This document shows, in pieces, positions 8,674-17,897 of a stretch of 64,000 bases of DNA. The notes under the pieces are model-generated. The model saw nothing but the letters and a program-made list of their open reading frames with translations. It ran no database searches and had not been told where the DNA came from. Positions within the stretch are counted from its first letter, which is position 1. Every line of letters starts with the position of its first letter. A program made the position numbers and the translations under genes. This DNA comes from JBMNIZ01 sp050951405 (lineage in GTDB: Bacteria; Bacillota; DULZ01): assembly GCA_050951405.1 (NCBI GenBank), contig JBMNIZ010000004.1, forward strand, positions 5,254 through 69,253. Reading direction: 5' to 3'.

Positions 8674-9084
8674 TTACTGCAAATCCCTCTTTTCCACTTC
8701 CCCACCGGCTTTTTCCACTTCCAGGGAATAGTTGTTGAACATGGCGGCCACTGTGCCCAAACCGGCAATGATTGCCAATTCCGCACTGGCTAGCATTCCC
8801 AAGAGAGCCAGGCCGCCCAGGGTAGCCGGGATTTCCGTGAGGACCTCTTCTCCTTTCTTAATCTTGATTTTTGTCACATTACCTTTAGAGATGAGTTCTT
8901 TAACCTGATGGTAAAGGCGCTTTCCCTGATGGCTTAGTTTCTCTTCCCACTGTCTCTCTTTTGTTTCCAAGGCCACCAGAGCATCCACCACATTGCCGTC
9001 CGCCTCCCGCAAGGCTTCCCTGGCTTCCAAGAAACTCACCCCCAGCCGCTCTCTGATCAGATCTATTTTTTGCAACTCGTCCAT
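8674..9084 (-). CDS. DUF4342 family protein with UBA/TS-N domain
   Basis: 136 residues from ATG 9084, which follows AAAGGAG; a TTG six codons earlier overlaps that ribosome site. Residues 1-45 (DLIRERLGVSFLEAREALREADGNVVDAL) are a UBA/TS-N-like three-helix domain as in EF-Ts. The rest matches DUF4342: a basic segment (KLISKGNVTKIKIKKGEEVL) and a hydrophobic Gly/Ala-rich helix (LGGLALLGMLASAELAIIAGLG), then an acidic tail. Function unknown; a membrane- or nucleic-acid-associated role can only be guessed. It starts just after recO ends and probably shares its transcript. Confidence 0.8.
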   Translation of the reverse strand: MDELQKIDLIRERLGVSFLEAREALREADGNVVDALVALETKERQWEEKLSHQGKRLYHQVKELISKGNVTKIKIKKGEEVLTEIPATLGGLALLGMLASAELAIIAGLGTVAAMFNNYSLEVEKAGGEVEKRDLQ

Positions 9085-9098
9085 GGCATCCACTCCTT

Positions 9099-9908
9099 TC
9101 AATTATTTTCCCGCTGAAAGGAGTGATTTATGCACCTGCTTCCATGGACTCCCTGGCTGGGAAAGGAACGCAGATGTTGAATAAAATCCGTGGATTTCAA
9201 TCTTTTTTCCAGGTGGTATTGGAGATAATACTGCAGCAAGCCAGCCAATCGTTGGCGGGTATCGGCATTAGGCTTTAAGCGAAACAAATGACGGCTGTCC
9301 AATTGCAACAGCCGACGCCAAATGGCGATTTCTCCGCCTTTCACCCGGAACGCGGTGGGATCAAGCCCTGCACAATGGGAGCAGACGATTCCCCCCAGGC
9401 GGGCACTAAAAGCCAGTTCCGCGGTCCTGATCTTCTGGCGGCAGGCAGCACAATATTCCAATTCCGGCTGATAACCTAAAAGCCTCAATAGATGAACTTC
9501 CCAAAAACGAACGGATAATTCCGGATCAGGCCCTGACGCTAATAAATGAAGTCCGGTTAAAAGCAAAGCAAAAACACTTTCCTGGGCCACCCTTTGGGGC
9601 AAGATGCAAGACAAAAGCTCCATCATGTAAGTACCGTAAGCCCAGCTGGTCAAATTCTCCCTGATACCTGCAAACATCTCTTTGGGTTCGCAGCCGGTCA
9701 CAGTATCTAAGCTGCACCCCCGGTAAAGGAGAAAAGAAGAATAGGTCAGTGGCTGTGCGCTTCCTCCCATCTTGCTGCGCATCTTCTTCACACCTTTTGC
9801 CACTGCGTCCAGCTTACCGTACTCCCTGGAATAAAGGGTCAGAATCCTGTCCGCCTCGCCCAGATCTCTGGCCCGCAAAACAACGGCTTCCGTTTTATAT
9901 AAACCCAA
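9099..9908 (-). CDS. recO: DNA repair protein RecO
   Basis: Helps load RecA at SSB-coated gaps (RecFOR pathway). The N-terminal OB-fold (YKTEAVVLRARDLGEADRILTLYS) is typical, and the zinc site is visible as C153-x2-C156 and C176-x2-C179. 269 residues, about the usual length (240-270). It follows yqzL and era as in Bacillus. Confidence 0.95.
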   Translation of the reverse strand: MGLYKTEAVVLRARDLGEADRILTLYSREYGKLDAVAKGVKKMRSKMGGSAQPLTYSSFLLYRGCSLDTVTGCEPKEMFAGIRENLTSWAYGTYMMELLSCILPQRVAQESVFALLLTGLHLLASGPDPELSVRFWEVHLLRLLGYQPELEYCAACRQKIRTAELAFSARLGGIVCSHCAGLDPTAFRVKGGEIAIWRRLLQLDSRHLFRLKPNADTRQRLAGLLQYYLQYHLEKRLKSTDFIQHLRSFPSQGVHGSRCINHSFQRENN

Positions 9909-9940
9909 TCAGATCACCCGCCTTCTCGGCAGGAGCCTTC

Positions 9941-10063
9941 TTAATGCTGTGAATCCAAAATGCACTCCCGCCCAGCCGCCTCCTGCCTCCACTCCTCTTT
10001 CAAATAATTTTTATACAATAAATAGATACCCACGTTACCGGTAAGCAAAAAAATATTCCACAT
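9941..10063 (-). CDS. yqzL: YqzL family small protein
   Basis: Encodes 40 residues, MWNIFLLTGNVGIYLLYKNY and a charged tail. The W-x2-F-x2-TGNV-x2-YLL pattern is that of YqzL, a tiny protein of unknown function always found before recO. ATG 10063 has AAAGGAG seven bases upstream; an ATG at 10081 would add six residues. Its position between era/mgtE and recO supports the call. Confidence 0.75.
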   Translation of the reverse strand: MWNIFLLTGNVGIYLLYKNYLKEEWRQEAAGRECILDSQH

Positions 10064-10219
10064 CAGTTCGCTCCTTTTCATGGGCTCCTCCGTCCTTTCG
10101 GCCTAATGATGTCCTTATTAGATTACACCTGGATAAGAACCCGTATACCGAGCATAATCTGGCAGCCCACCTGACTGAAAGATACTCAATGCCTGCAGCC
10201 GCAGCCCTGGGCAAACTTT

Positions 10220-11563
10220 TCAGATCAAGTAGGGAATCAAGGCTGAGGCCAGGAAAGAGTAAATCAATAAACCGGTAATATCAATGGAGGTGGAAATAAA
10301 TGGTGCCGAAGCCACCGCCGGATCAATGCCCACCTGCCTAAAAAACAGGGGCACCAGGGTACCCATGGCGGCAGCGGTAGTCATATTCCCTAAAAGGGCC
10401 AAGCCTACAACCAGGCCTAAGGCCAGGCTTCCCTGCCAGAGATAAGCCACCAACCCCACAATCAGCCCGCAGGCAGCGCCTATGCTCATGCCTACCAGAC
10501 TTTCCTTCAACACGGTAATCAAGGCTTCCCGGCCCTCAATCTGGCCGGTAGCCAGGCCTCTTACCGTTAAGGTTGAAGACTGGGTTCCCACATTACCTCC
10601 CATACCTGTAAGCAGGGGAACAAAAAAAGCCAAAGCCATCATTCTGCTCAATTCGTCTTCCAGCCCTCGTAAAACCTGCCCGGCTAATACCCCTCCCATT
10701 AAAGTTACCAGGAGCCAGGGAAGCCGAGAACGAACGGAAGCCACCAATCTTTCCGGCAAGGGCAGGCCTTCTTCCACCTGCTGAGCTCCCGCTAGACGAT
10801 AGATATCCTCTGTAACTTCTTCATGAATAACATCAATCACATCATCAACCGTAACAATACCCACTAGAGACCGGTCATGATCGATTACCGGGACAGCCAA
10901 AAAATCGTACCTGGATACGATCCGGGCCACTTCTTCCTGGTCCGTATCAACATGAACACTGATGACTTTCCTCTGCATAATATCAGCAATCTTTGTCTCC
11001 GGATTGGCCACAATCAATTCTCTTAAGGAAATGACCCCTACCAATTGGTTTTTTCTATTAATCACATAAACGTAATAAACAGTCTCCGCATCGGGAGCCG
11101 TCTCCCTTAAGACTTGAATCGCCTTTTCCGCAGTGATATCTTCCAGAATAGCCACGTATTCAGTGGTCATGATCCCGCCGGCCGTATCCTCCGGATAAGC
11201 CAAGAGTTCTTTCACATCCGAGGCTTCTTCCATTTGCATCAAATCTAGAAGTTCGGTCTTAACATTTTCTGTAACTTCTCCCAAAAAGTCGGCGGCATCA
11301 TCCAGGGACATTTCATCCAGGACAGCGGCGATTCTTTCCGGATCCAAAATATGCAGAAGGGATTCTACTGCTTCCGTATTTAGCCTTCGCAGGACCAGAG
11401 CAGCTGTTTCGCCATCCAGCCTGATAAATAATTTGGCCCGGTCCATTTCCTCCATCTGCTGTAAAATATCGGCAATATCGGCCGGCTGCATCCCGTGAAA
11501 GCTGTGCAGCAAATCCAGCAATGGTTCGGGGAGATTGCGCAGTCCATTGGTTTTCAAAGGCAA
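10220..11563 (-). CDS. mgtE: Magnesium transporter MgtE
   Basis: 447 residues with the three-part MgtE layout: an N-terminal superhelical domain (about 20-125), paired CBS domains (about 130-255) that sense cytosolic Mg2+, and a five-helix membrane pore domain from about residue 280 (GMGGNVGTQSSTLTVRGLA is the pore/plug motif). The start is TTG 11563 behind GAAAGGGG. Ten bases of overlap with a possible leader peptide precede it. It is unusual in this cluster in having its own promoter and leader. Confidence 0.94.
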   Translation of the reverse strand: MPLKTNGLRNLPEPLLDLLHSFHGMQPADIADILQQMEEMDRAKLFIRLDGETAALVLRRLNTEAVESLLHILDPERIAAVLDEMSLDDAADFLGEVTENVKTELLDLMQMEEASDVKELLAYPEDTAGGIMTTEYVAILEDITAEKAIQVLRETAPDAETVYYVYVINRKNQLVGVISLRELIVANPETKIADIMQRKVISVHVDTDQEEVARIVSRYDFLAVPVIDHDRSLVGIVTVDDVIDVIHEEVTEDIYRLAGAQQVEEGLPLPERLVASVRSRLPWLLVTLMGGVLAGQVLRGLEDELSRMMALAFFVPLLTGMGGNVGTQSSTLTVRGLATGQIEGREALITVLKESLVGMSIGAACGLIVGLVAYLWQGSLALGLVVGLALLGNMTTAAAMGTLVPLFFRQVGIDPAVASAPFISTSIDITGLLIYSFLASALIPYLI

Positions 11564-11664
11564 ATTTTCACGCCCCTTTCTCCCCAGGGGCGCATGGAAG
11601 AACGCCCCTGGTTATTCATTTTTGACAGCCCTTGCCGGCTTCGTCGCCAAGGAACGCCTTCCAT
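11554..11664 (-). CDS. Possible leader peptide of mgtE (36 codons)
   Basis: ATG 11664 is preceded by GGAGGTGA at 10-base spacing and opens 36 sense codons, rich in Arg, Gly and Ser, ending in a TGA at 11554-11556. That stop lies inside mgtE, just past its TTG start, in another frame. The overlap suggests translational coupling. A 9-base perfect stem (CCAGGGGCG / CGCCCCTGG) lies within it. No family is recognised; it could also be non-coding leader RNA. Confidence 0.35.
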   Translation of the reverse strand: MEGVPWRRSRQGLSKMNNQGRSSMRPWGERGVKICL

Positions 11665-11714
11665 AAAAAAAACTCACCTCCGACAGATCAATGTTTTCCC
11701 CAAAAGCACGGATA

Positions 11715-11743
11715 ACGCCTTCAGCGGCTGTCCCGAAGGCGTC
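11715..11743 (-). other. Leader hairpin between the mgtE promoter and the leader ORF
   Basis: ACGCCTTC and GAAGGCGT pair perfectly around a 12-base loop. No T-run follows, so it is not a terminator. I do not recognise an M-box; its core GTTAGGTGAGGCTCC is absent. Confidence 0.45.
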
Positions 11744-11756
11744 TAGACCTAATCTA

Positions 11757-11785
11757 ACTGTAACAACTTTTAATTTCTTTGTCAA
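11757..11785 (-). promoter_or_regulatory. Sigma-A promoter upstream of mgtE
   Basis: -35 TTGACA (11780-11785), 17-base spacer, -10 TACAGT (11757-11762), just after the era stop codon. Confidence 0.65.
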
Positions 11786-11795
11786 TAAAACTGCT

Positions 11796-12695
11796 TCAAC
11801 TCTCCCGCAAATCATAGCCGAAAAAACGCAAATCCGCATCCCTTTTCCGCCAGCCCGGTTTCACCTTCACCCACAGTTCCAAATAGACTTTGCTTCCTAA
11901 AAGCTTCTCTATTTCTAAACGGCTCTGGCTTCCTATTTCCTTCAGCATCCGGCCGCCTTTTCCGATGATGATGTCTTTTTGAGAATCCCTCTCCACATAG
12001 ATTACGGCTCCCAAATAAATATTATTTTCATCCCGTTGGATCAACTCTTCCACCTGCACGACCACCGCATGGGGAATCTCTTCTCTAGTGAACTCAAGGA
12101 CTTTTTCCCGGATAATTTCCGCCAGAACAAAAGCCTCCGGCTGATCGGTTACTACCCCTTCCGGATAGTAGCGGGGACCGGGAGGCAAATGGTCAGCCAG
12201 TACTGACAACAGTCGATCCATGTTTTCCCCGGTAACAGCGGATACTGGGATAATCTCCTGGTAAGGATAGCGTTTGTCCATATCGGCAATTAACGCCAGC
12301 AAGGAATTTTTGGGGACTAAATCAATTTTGTTGATGACCAAGAAAACCGGCGTCTGCACTTGGGCCAGAAGTTCCAAGATAAAAGCTTCACCGGCAGCTA
12401 CTTCCCGGGAAACATCCAGCACATGGAGAATGCCGTCAACCTCCCGGAGGGATCTCAAAGCCACTTCAACCATGTAGTGCCCCAACCGGTGCTTAGGCTT
12501 ATGGATGCCCGGTGTATCCAGAAAAACAATTTGGTAATCAGGACCCGTCACCACCCCTCGGATCCGATTTCGAGTGGTTTGCGGTTTATCAGAAACGATG
12601 GCTATTTTCTGCCCCACTAGATAATTCATCAAAGTGGACTTGCCCACATTGGGACGGCCAATAATCGTCATAAACCCTGAACGAAAATTTCCCAT
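11796..12695 (-). CDS. era: GTPase Era
   Basis: Ribosome-assembly GTPase that binds the 3' end of 16S rRNA. G1 GRPNVGKS is at residues 13-20, G3 DTPG follows at about 60, G4 NKID at about 122. The C-terminal KH domain carries DIIIGKGGRMLKEIG. 299 residues is normal. It is 10 bases downstream of cdd, in the conserved ybeY-dgkA-cdd-era order. Confidence 0.98.
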   Translation of the reverse strand: MGNFRSGFMTIIGRPNVGKSTLMNYLVGQKIAIVSDKPQTTRNRIRGVVTGPDYQIVFLDTPGIHKPKHRLGHYMVEVALRSLREVDGILHVLDVSREVAAGEAFILELLAQVQTPVFLVINKIDLVPKNSLLALIADMDKRYPYQEIIPVSAVTGENMDRLLSVLADHLPPGPRYYPEGVVTDQPEAFVLAEIIREKVLEFTREEIPHAVVVQVEELIQRDENNIYLGAVIYVERDSQKDIIIGKGGRMLKEIGSQSRLEIEKLLGSKVYLELWVKVKPGWRKRDADLRFFGYDLRES

Positions 12696-12705
12696 TGCTC
12701 CACCT

Positions 12706-13113
12706 CTATTGACCCGCTTTCCTCTTCATCAAAGCAAAAGCTCCCGGTAATAGTTCTGCAGATTTTTTGACAGTATAATCTCCCGCAGCATTGCTCATGA
12801 TCACATCGATGTCACTGCCAAATTCATTGATGACCTGACGGCAAGCACCGCAAGGAGTGCAGTATTCAGCTGCAGTGCAAAAGACGGCCAGGGCTAAAAA
12901 CTCCGTCTCCCCTTCAGAGACAGCCTTGTAAATGGCGGTTCTCTCCGCGCAAATGGTCAGTCCAAAAGAGGCATTTTCCACATTGCAACCGGTAAAGACC
13001 TTGCCGGATTTCGTCAAAAGAGCCGCTCCCACAGGGAAACGGGAATAGGGCGAGTAAGACTTTTTGCTCGCCTCTTTTGCCTTTTGCACCAGCTCCAGGT
13101 AATCCATGCCCAA
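12706..13113 (-). CDS. cdd: Cytidine deaminase
   Basis: Homotetrameric Zn enzyme converting cytidine/deoxycytidine to uridine/deoxyuridine (pyrimidine salvage). Zinc and catalytic residues are C55-A-E57 (GLTICAERTA) and C88-x2-C91 (TPCGACRQ). 135 residues, the standard short Gram-positive type. Confidence 0.97.
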   Translation of the reverse strand: MGMDYLELVQKAKEASKKSYSPYSRFPVGAALLTKSGKVFTGCNVENASFGLTICAERTAIYKAVSEGETEFLALAVFCTAAEYCTPCGACRQVINEFGSDIDVIMSNAAGDYTVKKSAELLPGAFALMKRKAGQ

Positions 13114-13121
13114 TACTCCCC

Positions 13122-13727
13122 TTATCCCGCTTTTTCTTCGGCCTTATCATCCGGGACCACCACTCCCCCGGAGATAATTATCTTAATCCCATCTTCCACC
13201 GACATTTCCAGGGGAATGAGATCCCGTTCCGGAACCAGGAGAAGAAAACCTGAAGTAGGATTGGGAGTGGTCGGTAAAAACACGTTCACTAAATTTTCCG
13301 AAGTCTTCTCCTCAACCTCCCCCCGGGTCACACCCGTAATGAAACCGAGGGCATAAATGCCCCGGCGGGGATATTCCACCAGGACCACCTTTTGAAAAGC
13401 TCCCCGGTCTTTATTGGTAAAAGCTTCAATAATTTGTTTGGCCGTGCGATAAATGGCTCCGGCTAAAGGTGTCCGGGAAATAAGCGCTTCCCCATAAGAC
13501 AAAAGTTGCCGCCCGATAACGTTTGTAGTAAAAAGCCCCACAAAAAGTATCAGCAAAACAGTGGCTAAAAGGCCCAATCCTTTCACTCTCTGCCCGGTAA
13601 ACAGGGCCACCAAGTCCCCGGCAAAATCATCAGCGATATGAAAAAGCCAATTCAGCACAAAAAATGTTGCCGCCAGGGGCAGGATAGTAATGATGCCTGT
13701 AAAAAAGTATTTTTTAAAATTACTCAA
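13122..13727 (-). CDS. DUF502 family membrane protein
   Basis: 201 residues. Two N-terminal membrane helices (FTGIITILPLAATFFVLNWLF and LLATVLLILFVGLFTTNVIG) precede a cytosolic beta-rich domain containing GAIYRTAKQIIEAF and VVLVEYPRRGIYALGFITG, the hallmarks of DUF502. Function unknown in bacteria. It lies between dgkA and cdd, an arrangement often seen in Clostridia. Confidence 0.88.
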   Translation of the reverse strand: MSNFKKYFFTGIITILPLAATFFVLNWLFHIADDFAGDLVALFTGQRVKGLGLLATVLLILFVGLFTTNVIGRQLLSYGEALISRTPLAGAIYRTAKQIIEAFTNKDRGAFQKVVLVEYPRRGIYALGFITGVTRGEVEEKTSENLVNVFLPTTPNPTSGFLLLVPERDLIPLEMSVEDGIKIIISGGVVVPDDKAEEKAG

Positions 13728-13756
13728 TCCTTTCAGCCCTCTTTCCTTGCCGCTAT

Positions 13757-14131
13757 TTAATCTATACCTAAGATCTTACTGCCGAAGATGAGGATAGCCA
13801 CCACCAGAGCATGGATCGCTGCCAACAGGACCGCCCCGGCCGCCACATCTTTAGCCACACGGGCCAGTTTCCGGTATTGGTCCTGGCTGGCCAGATCCAC
13901 AACCCTTTCTAAAGCGGTATTAAACAGTTCGGCTGCCAGCACCAGGAAAACCGCCAAAATAATAAAGGCCCACTCCCATCTGTTCAGATGTAAACGCCAG
14001 GCAGCCAAAAAGGCCAAAAGGGCCGCTCCGATATGGAGGCGGAAATTCCTTTCCCTCCCAAAAGCCCAGGCAATCCCCTGCCAGGCATTACGAAAACTCT
14101 CTCGCAAACTCTGTTTATTTTCCTCCTGCAT
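13757..14131 (-). CDS. dgkA: Diacylglycerol/undecaprenol kinase family membrane protein
   Basis: 124 residues with the prokaryotic DAGK fold: an N-terminal amphipathic segment (SFRNAWQGIAWAFGRERNFRLHIGAA) and three membrane helices, including the active-site helix AELFNTALERVVDL and DVAAGAVLLAAIHALVV. In Gram-positives the enzyme phosphorylates undecaprenol. The stop of ybeY lies 4 bases upstream of its start. Confidence 0.94.
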   Translation of the reverse strand: MQEENKQSLRESFRNAWQGIAWAFGRERNFRLHIGAALLAFLAAWRLHLNRWEWAFIILAVFLVLAAELFNTALERVVDLASQDQYRKLARVAKDVAAGAVLLAAIHALVVAILIFGSKILGID

Positions 14132-14135
14132 ATCT

Positions 14136-14606
14136 TTACCTCTTTAAACCTAAACATTGCAAGATTTCTTCTTCTTTCCGTCGCATGATCTTCTCCTCTT
14201 CCGGCAGCTTATGGTCATAACCCACTAAATGAAGCATCCCGTGAGCTATCAGAAAACCTACTTCCCGGGCCAGGCTATGCCCGTATTCATCAGCCTGTCT
14301 GGCGGCTCTTTCCAAAGAAATCACAATATCCCCTAAAACCTCTTCCCCGCCGGGGTCCCGGCTCTTAGCTTCTTCGCTCATATTCTCTAAATAGGCAAAG
14401 GAGAGGACATCGGTAGCCTGATCTATTCCCCGGTAATCACGGTTTAATTGGCGAATCTTCTCGTCATCAGCCAGAAGGACTGCAACCTGGTAGGCCCCAT
14501 GAATCCCTTCCCGGCGGTAGACTTCTTCTATTACCCGGGTAATAATTGACTCTAATTCCGGATTAAAGGATATTTTGGCCTGTTGGTTGCTTATGGACAC
14601 CGGCAT
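14136..14606 (-). CDS. ybeY: Endoribonuclease YbeY
   Basis: Metal-dependent RNase for 16S rRNA 3' maturation and ribosome quality control. The zinc triad HxxxHxxxxxH is at residues 122, 126 and 132 (AHGMLHLVGYDH). 156 residues. The start at 14606 overlaps the end of pgpH by 44 bases; homology from MPVSISNQQAKISF supports it. Confidence 0.96.
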   Translation of the reverse strand: MPVSISNQQAKISFNPELESIITRVIEEVYRREGIHGAYQVAVLLADDEKIRQLNRDYRGIDQATDVLSFAYLENMSEEAKSRDPGGEEVLGDIVISLERAARQADEYGHSLAREVGFLIAHGMLHLVGYDHKLPEEEKIMRRKEEEILQCLGLKR

Positions 14607-16743
14607 CTTTTATCTTTCTCCTCTCCATTTCTTTTAAGACATGATCGGGGTACTCGATCCGGGAGTGAAAAATCCCGCTCAGCACCCGGACAAAAGATTG
14701 GGCAATAATATCCAGCTCTTTGAAGGTCAAGTCACATTCCTCCAGCTGTCCATCCTCCAGTTTATCTTTTATCACTTTCCGTACCGTCCCTTCGATGCGA
14801 CCAGGAGTAGGTTTCTGGATGGAACGGACCGCCGCCTCAACCGTATCGGCCAACAGCACAATAGCTGCTTCTTTGGTTTGAGGCTTCGGGCAGTCATAAC
14901 GAAAATCTCCTTCTTCCAACTCTTCCCCGCGATTATTTTCCTGAGCTTTATGATAGAAATAGGAAACCAATCCCGTGCCGTGATGCTGGTTGATAATATC
15001 TTTAATCACCTGAGGTAAACGGTATTCTTTGGCCAATTCCACTCCATCCTTCACATGGGATGTGATGATCAAGGTGCTTAAAGTTGGCGCCAGCTTATCA
15101 TGGGGATTGTCTGCGGTCAATTGATTTTCAATAAAGAAATAGGGACGTTTCAGTTTGCCTATGTCATGATAATAAGAAGCTACCCGGGCCAGAAGAGAAT
15201 TGGCCCCCACCGCATCAGCCGCCGCTTCCGCCAGGTTGCCCACCAAAATACTGTGGTGATAAGTGCCTGGCGCCTCCAAAAGCAACCGTTTCAAAACCGG
15301 CTGGTTGGGATCGGACAATTCCAGCAATTTCACGGAGGTGGTAATGCCAAATGCAGTCTCCAAAAAAGGAAGAGACCCGATGGTTAAGACTGAAGACAGT
15401 ACCCCGTTAATAATTCCCATGGACAGGGCCACGGTGAACATGGTCAAGTTATAATTGAGCAGGAAGCCCAAAGCCAAGATGGAAAAAACATTGGCCAAAG
15501 TGATATAGAGACTGGCCTTGGCCAAATCCGACCTCTGGCTCAGCTTGGAAATGCTGTAAACTCCGGTGACACCGCCGATAAAAGCGGCGATACTGAACTG
15601 CAATTGGCTGCCGGTAGCAACGCCGACGATAATAGCCAAGACCATGGTCAAAAAAAGAGCTGCTTTTGTATCCAAAAGGACTGCCACTAACATGGAAACA
15701 GCTGCCACCGGTATCATGTAACTAACCAGATTGGAGATTTCCGCCCTGCCTCCGATATTGATGGCGGTAATAGCCTTGATCAAAATCAATCCCATTATGA
15801 ACAAGATCCCCAGGAGGATAAAGTGGGCTTCATTGGTTAAAACCTGCCTGCGGTACTGGTATAAGAAAAAGATGGTCAAAAGTGAGTTAATCAGGATAAA
15901 AAGGGCCAGACCCAGCAGACTGGTAACGGGAGAGCGGGTTCTCAACAACCCTAATTTCTGCAAAACCTCAATGTCTGCAGCTGTCACCACCTCTCCCACA
16001 CCGACAATCTTCTCACCCTGCCGGATGGTGACCTGTACCGGTCCCACCGCTTCCCTGGCTTTCTCCCGCTCTTCTGCCGTCAATGCACTGTCGATTACAA
16101 AGTTGGGCCTGAAATTAAGTCCTTCCAGAATGGCTGCCGCAACAGCTTGAAGGCCCTCCGGAACACTTTCCAGTTTACCTGCCTGTTCCAGAATCTTGAC
16201 ACGGGCATCAGCTAAAGCGCTTTCCGGAACCCCGGGGCCAAAAACCTCTCTTAATAAAGACAGGGTTTTTTCTTCCAGACGGGCAATATCTTCTTGTTCG
16301 ACCCATACCAGTTGTAATAAATTGCCCTCGGGTAACGTCAATCCTGCTTCCTGTAGACTGACAACCTTTTCCCCTTCATCCAATTCCTCATCATTTCTGA
16401 TCCGGTTTACCTCCGCAAAAACTTCCCGAACCCTGAATTCCAGCTCCTCCAGCACAGCGGGATCCAGTTTGTATGAGGGCTTGACTTGCCTGGCTGCTTC
16501 CTCCCTGGCCGCCTCCGTTAAAACATCGCTTTCAAAAACAATACCCTGGGAAGCGTAAATATCCCGGGGACTGGGCTGATCTTCTTTCAAGTCCAGCTGC
16601 TGGGGAATGTAATTAATGCCTAAAATAATCACAGCCAGCGCATAAAAAAATACCCCCCACAAGGCCAGCCTGACGTTCAAGTTTTGCAAAACTGCTTTTA
16701 CAGGTTTGCCAACAGCTCCTGCCAAAAATTTGCGTGAAGACAT
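14563..16743 (-). CDS. pgpH: 7TMR-HD family c-di-AMP phosphodiesterase PgpH (YqfF)
   Basis: 726 residues. An N-terminal membrane helix (residues 30-47) and a long extracellular domain (about 50-270) precede seven membrane helices (about 275-480). The cytosolic HD domain then contains HSILVGNLAE and SYYHDIGKLKRPYFF, the metal-binding H...HD residues. Family members hydrolyse the essential messenger c-di-AMP. It sits between phoH and ybeY, the standard place. Confidence 0.95.
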   Translation of the reverse strand: MSSRKFLAGAVGKPVKAVLQNLNVRLALWGVFFYALAVIILGINYIPQQLDLKEDQPSPRDIYASQGIVFESDVLTEAAREEAARQVKPSYKLDPAVLEELEFRVREVFAEVNRIRNDEELDEGEKVVSLQEAGLTLPEGNLLQLVWVEQEDIARLEEKTLSLLREVFGPGVPESALADARVKILEQAGKLESVPEGLQAVAAAILEGLNFRPNFVIDSALTAEEREKAREAVGPVQVTIRQGEKIVGVGEVVTAADIEVLQKLGLLRTRSPVTSLLGLALFILINSLLTIFFLYQYRRQVLTNEAHFILLGILFIMGLILIKAITAINIGGRAEISNLVSYMIPVAAVSMLVAVLLDTKAALFLTMVLAIIVGVATGSQLQFSIAAFIGGVTGVYSISKLSQRSDLAKASLYITLANVFSILALGFLLNYNLTMFTVALSMGIINGVLSSVLTIGSLPFLETAFGITTSVKLLELSDPNQPVLKRLLLEAPGTYHHSILVGNLAEAAADAVGANSLLARVASYYHDIGKLKRPYFFIENQLTADNPHDKLAPTLSTLIITSHVKDGVELAKEYRLPQVIKDIINQHHGTGLVSYFYHKAQENNRGEELEEGDFRYDCPKPQTKEAAIVLLADTVEAAVRSIQKPTPGRIEGTVRKVIKDKLEDGQLEECDLTFKELDIIAQSFVRVLSGIFHSRIEYPDHVLKEMERRKIKDAGVHKQPTGQNIL

Positions 16744-16821
16744 ACCTCTCCCTTTCCCCCAATCCCAAAAACACAGGATCCTCTTATTATTTCGAGAACT
16801 CTCTTCCCGGACTTTTTGCCA

Positions 16822-17802
16822 TCATATTTCCTTCCTGTCTTCAAATATTTCATAGGCTTTGATAATTTTTTGGACCAAAGGGTGTCTTACCACATCGGCT
16901 TCGGTCAAATATTGAAAGGAAATACCCTCAATGCCCCGGAGAATTTTCTGCACCTCGATCAAACCCGAATAATTTCCTTTGGGCAAGTCCACCTGGGTAA
17001 TGTCACCTGTCACCACAGCCCTGGACCCAAAACCGATCCTGGTCAAAAACATCTTCATCTGTTCCGGGGTTGTATTCTGGGCTTCATCCAGGATAATAAA
17101 AGAATCGTCCAAAGTGCGCCCCCGCATATAAGCAAGGGGAGCCACCTCGATAATAGTTCTCTCCATGTACTTCTGGGCCGTATCCAGACCTAAAACATCA
17201 TAGAGGCTGTCATAAAGAGGCCTCAGGTAAGGGTTAACCTTTTCCTGCAAATCTCCTGGCAAAAAGCCCAGCTTTTCCCCGGCTTCCACTGCCGGCCTGG
17301 CCAGGACGATTCGATTAACCTCTTTGTTTTTTAAAGCCAGAACCGCCATCACTACCGCCAGGTAGGTTTTCCCTGTACCGGCCGGGCCGATACCAAAGAC
17401 AATGTCATGATCCCGGATTGCCTGGACATATTTTCTTTGACCCAGCGTTTTGGGGCGTATTTTTTTCCCCCGGGGAGTAATATGAATGACCTCGCCAAGA
17501 GCGTGGACCAACCGGGGCAACTCTTCTCCTTCCTTTTTTTCTAATAGACTGAGTATATAATTAATATTGGAAATATTAATACGCATCCCGTCTTTTGCCA
17601 GCTCAATCAACTGCTGAAAAAGCTTTCTGGTTTTTTCCACAGAAGCTTTATTTCCGGAAATAATGACTTCATTACCCCGAGCTACAATCTGGGCTTGACA
17701 GCGGCGTTCAATATATCGCAAATTCTCATCCTCAATGCCAAAAATATTAATGGCCTCGCCGTTATCGCCTATGGTCAAATGCAACTCCCGGTGCTCCGTC
17801 AA
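16822..17802 (-). CDS. phoH: PhoH-like ATPase (YqfH/PhoH)
   Basis: Predicted RNA-linked ATPase. It has an N-terminal KH-like region and Walker A GPAGTGKT at residues 139-146. Walker B is FIILDEAQNTTPEQMKMFL, and sensor motif AVVTGD follows. 326 residues. The start is TTG behind AAGGGGGT. It is followed by pgpH-ybeY as in most Firmicutes. Confidence 0.96.
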   Translation of the reverse strand: MTEHRELHLTIGDNGEAINIFGIEDENLRYIERRCQAQIVARGNEVIISGNKASVEKTRKLFQQLIELAKDGMRINISNINYILSLLEKKEGEELPRLVHALGEVIHITPRGKKIRPKTLGQRKYVQAIRDHDIVFGIGPAGTGKTYLAVVMAVLALKNKEVNRIVLARPAVEAGEKLGFLPGDLQEKVNPYLRPLYDSLYDVLGLDTAQKYMERTIIEVAPLAYMRGRTLDDSFIILDEAQNTTPEQMKMFLTRIGFGSRAVVTGDITQVDLPKGNYSGLIEVQKILRGIEGISFQYLTEADVVRHPLVQKIIKAYEIFEDRKEI

Positions 17803-17897
17803 TAACTGTACCCCCTTATTTTTTCAACCCTGATTCTACCATTAGTTTAACCCAAGCAGCCCACAGTCAAACCAGGGGCAACAAACAATTTACTTCT

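Noticed and set aside
11664..11760. M-box or other known metal riboswitch before mgtE
   Set aside because: The conserved M-box core is not present and I could not match other known metal riboswitches; kept only as an unnamed leader.
15731..16150. Long plus-strand open frames inside pgpH, nfeD and the grpE-hrcA region
   Set aside because: They lack ribosome sites and homology and lie opposite strongly conserved genes; shadows of the minus-strand coding pattern.
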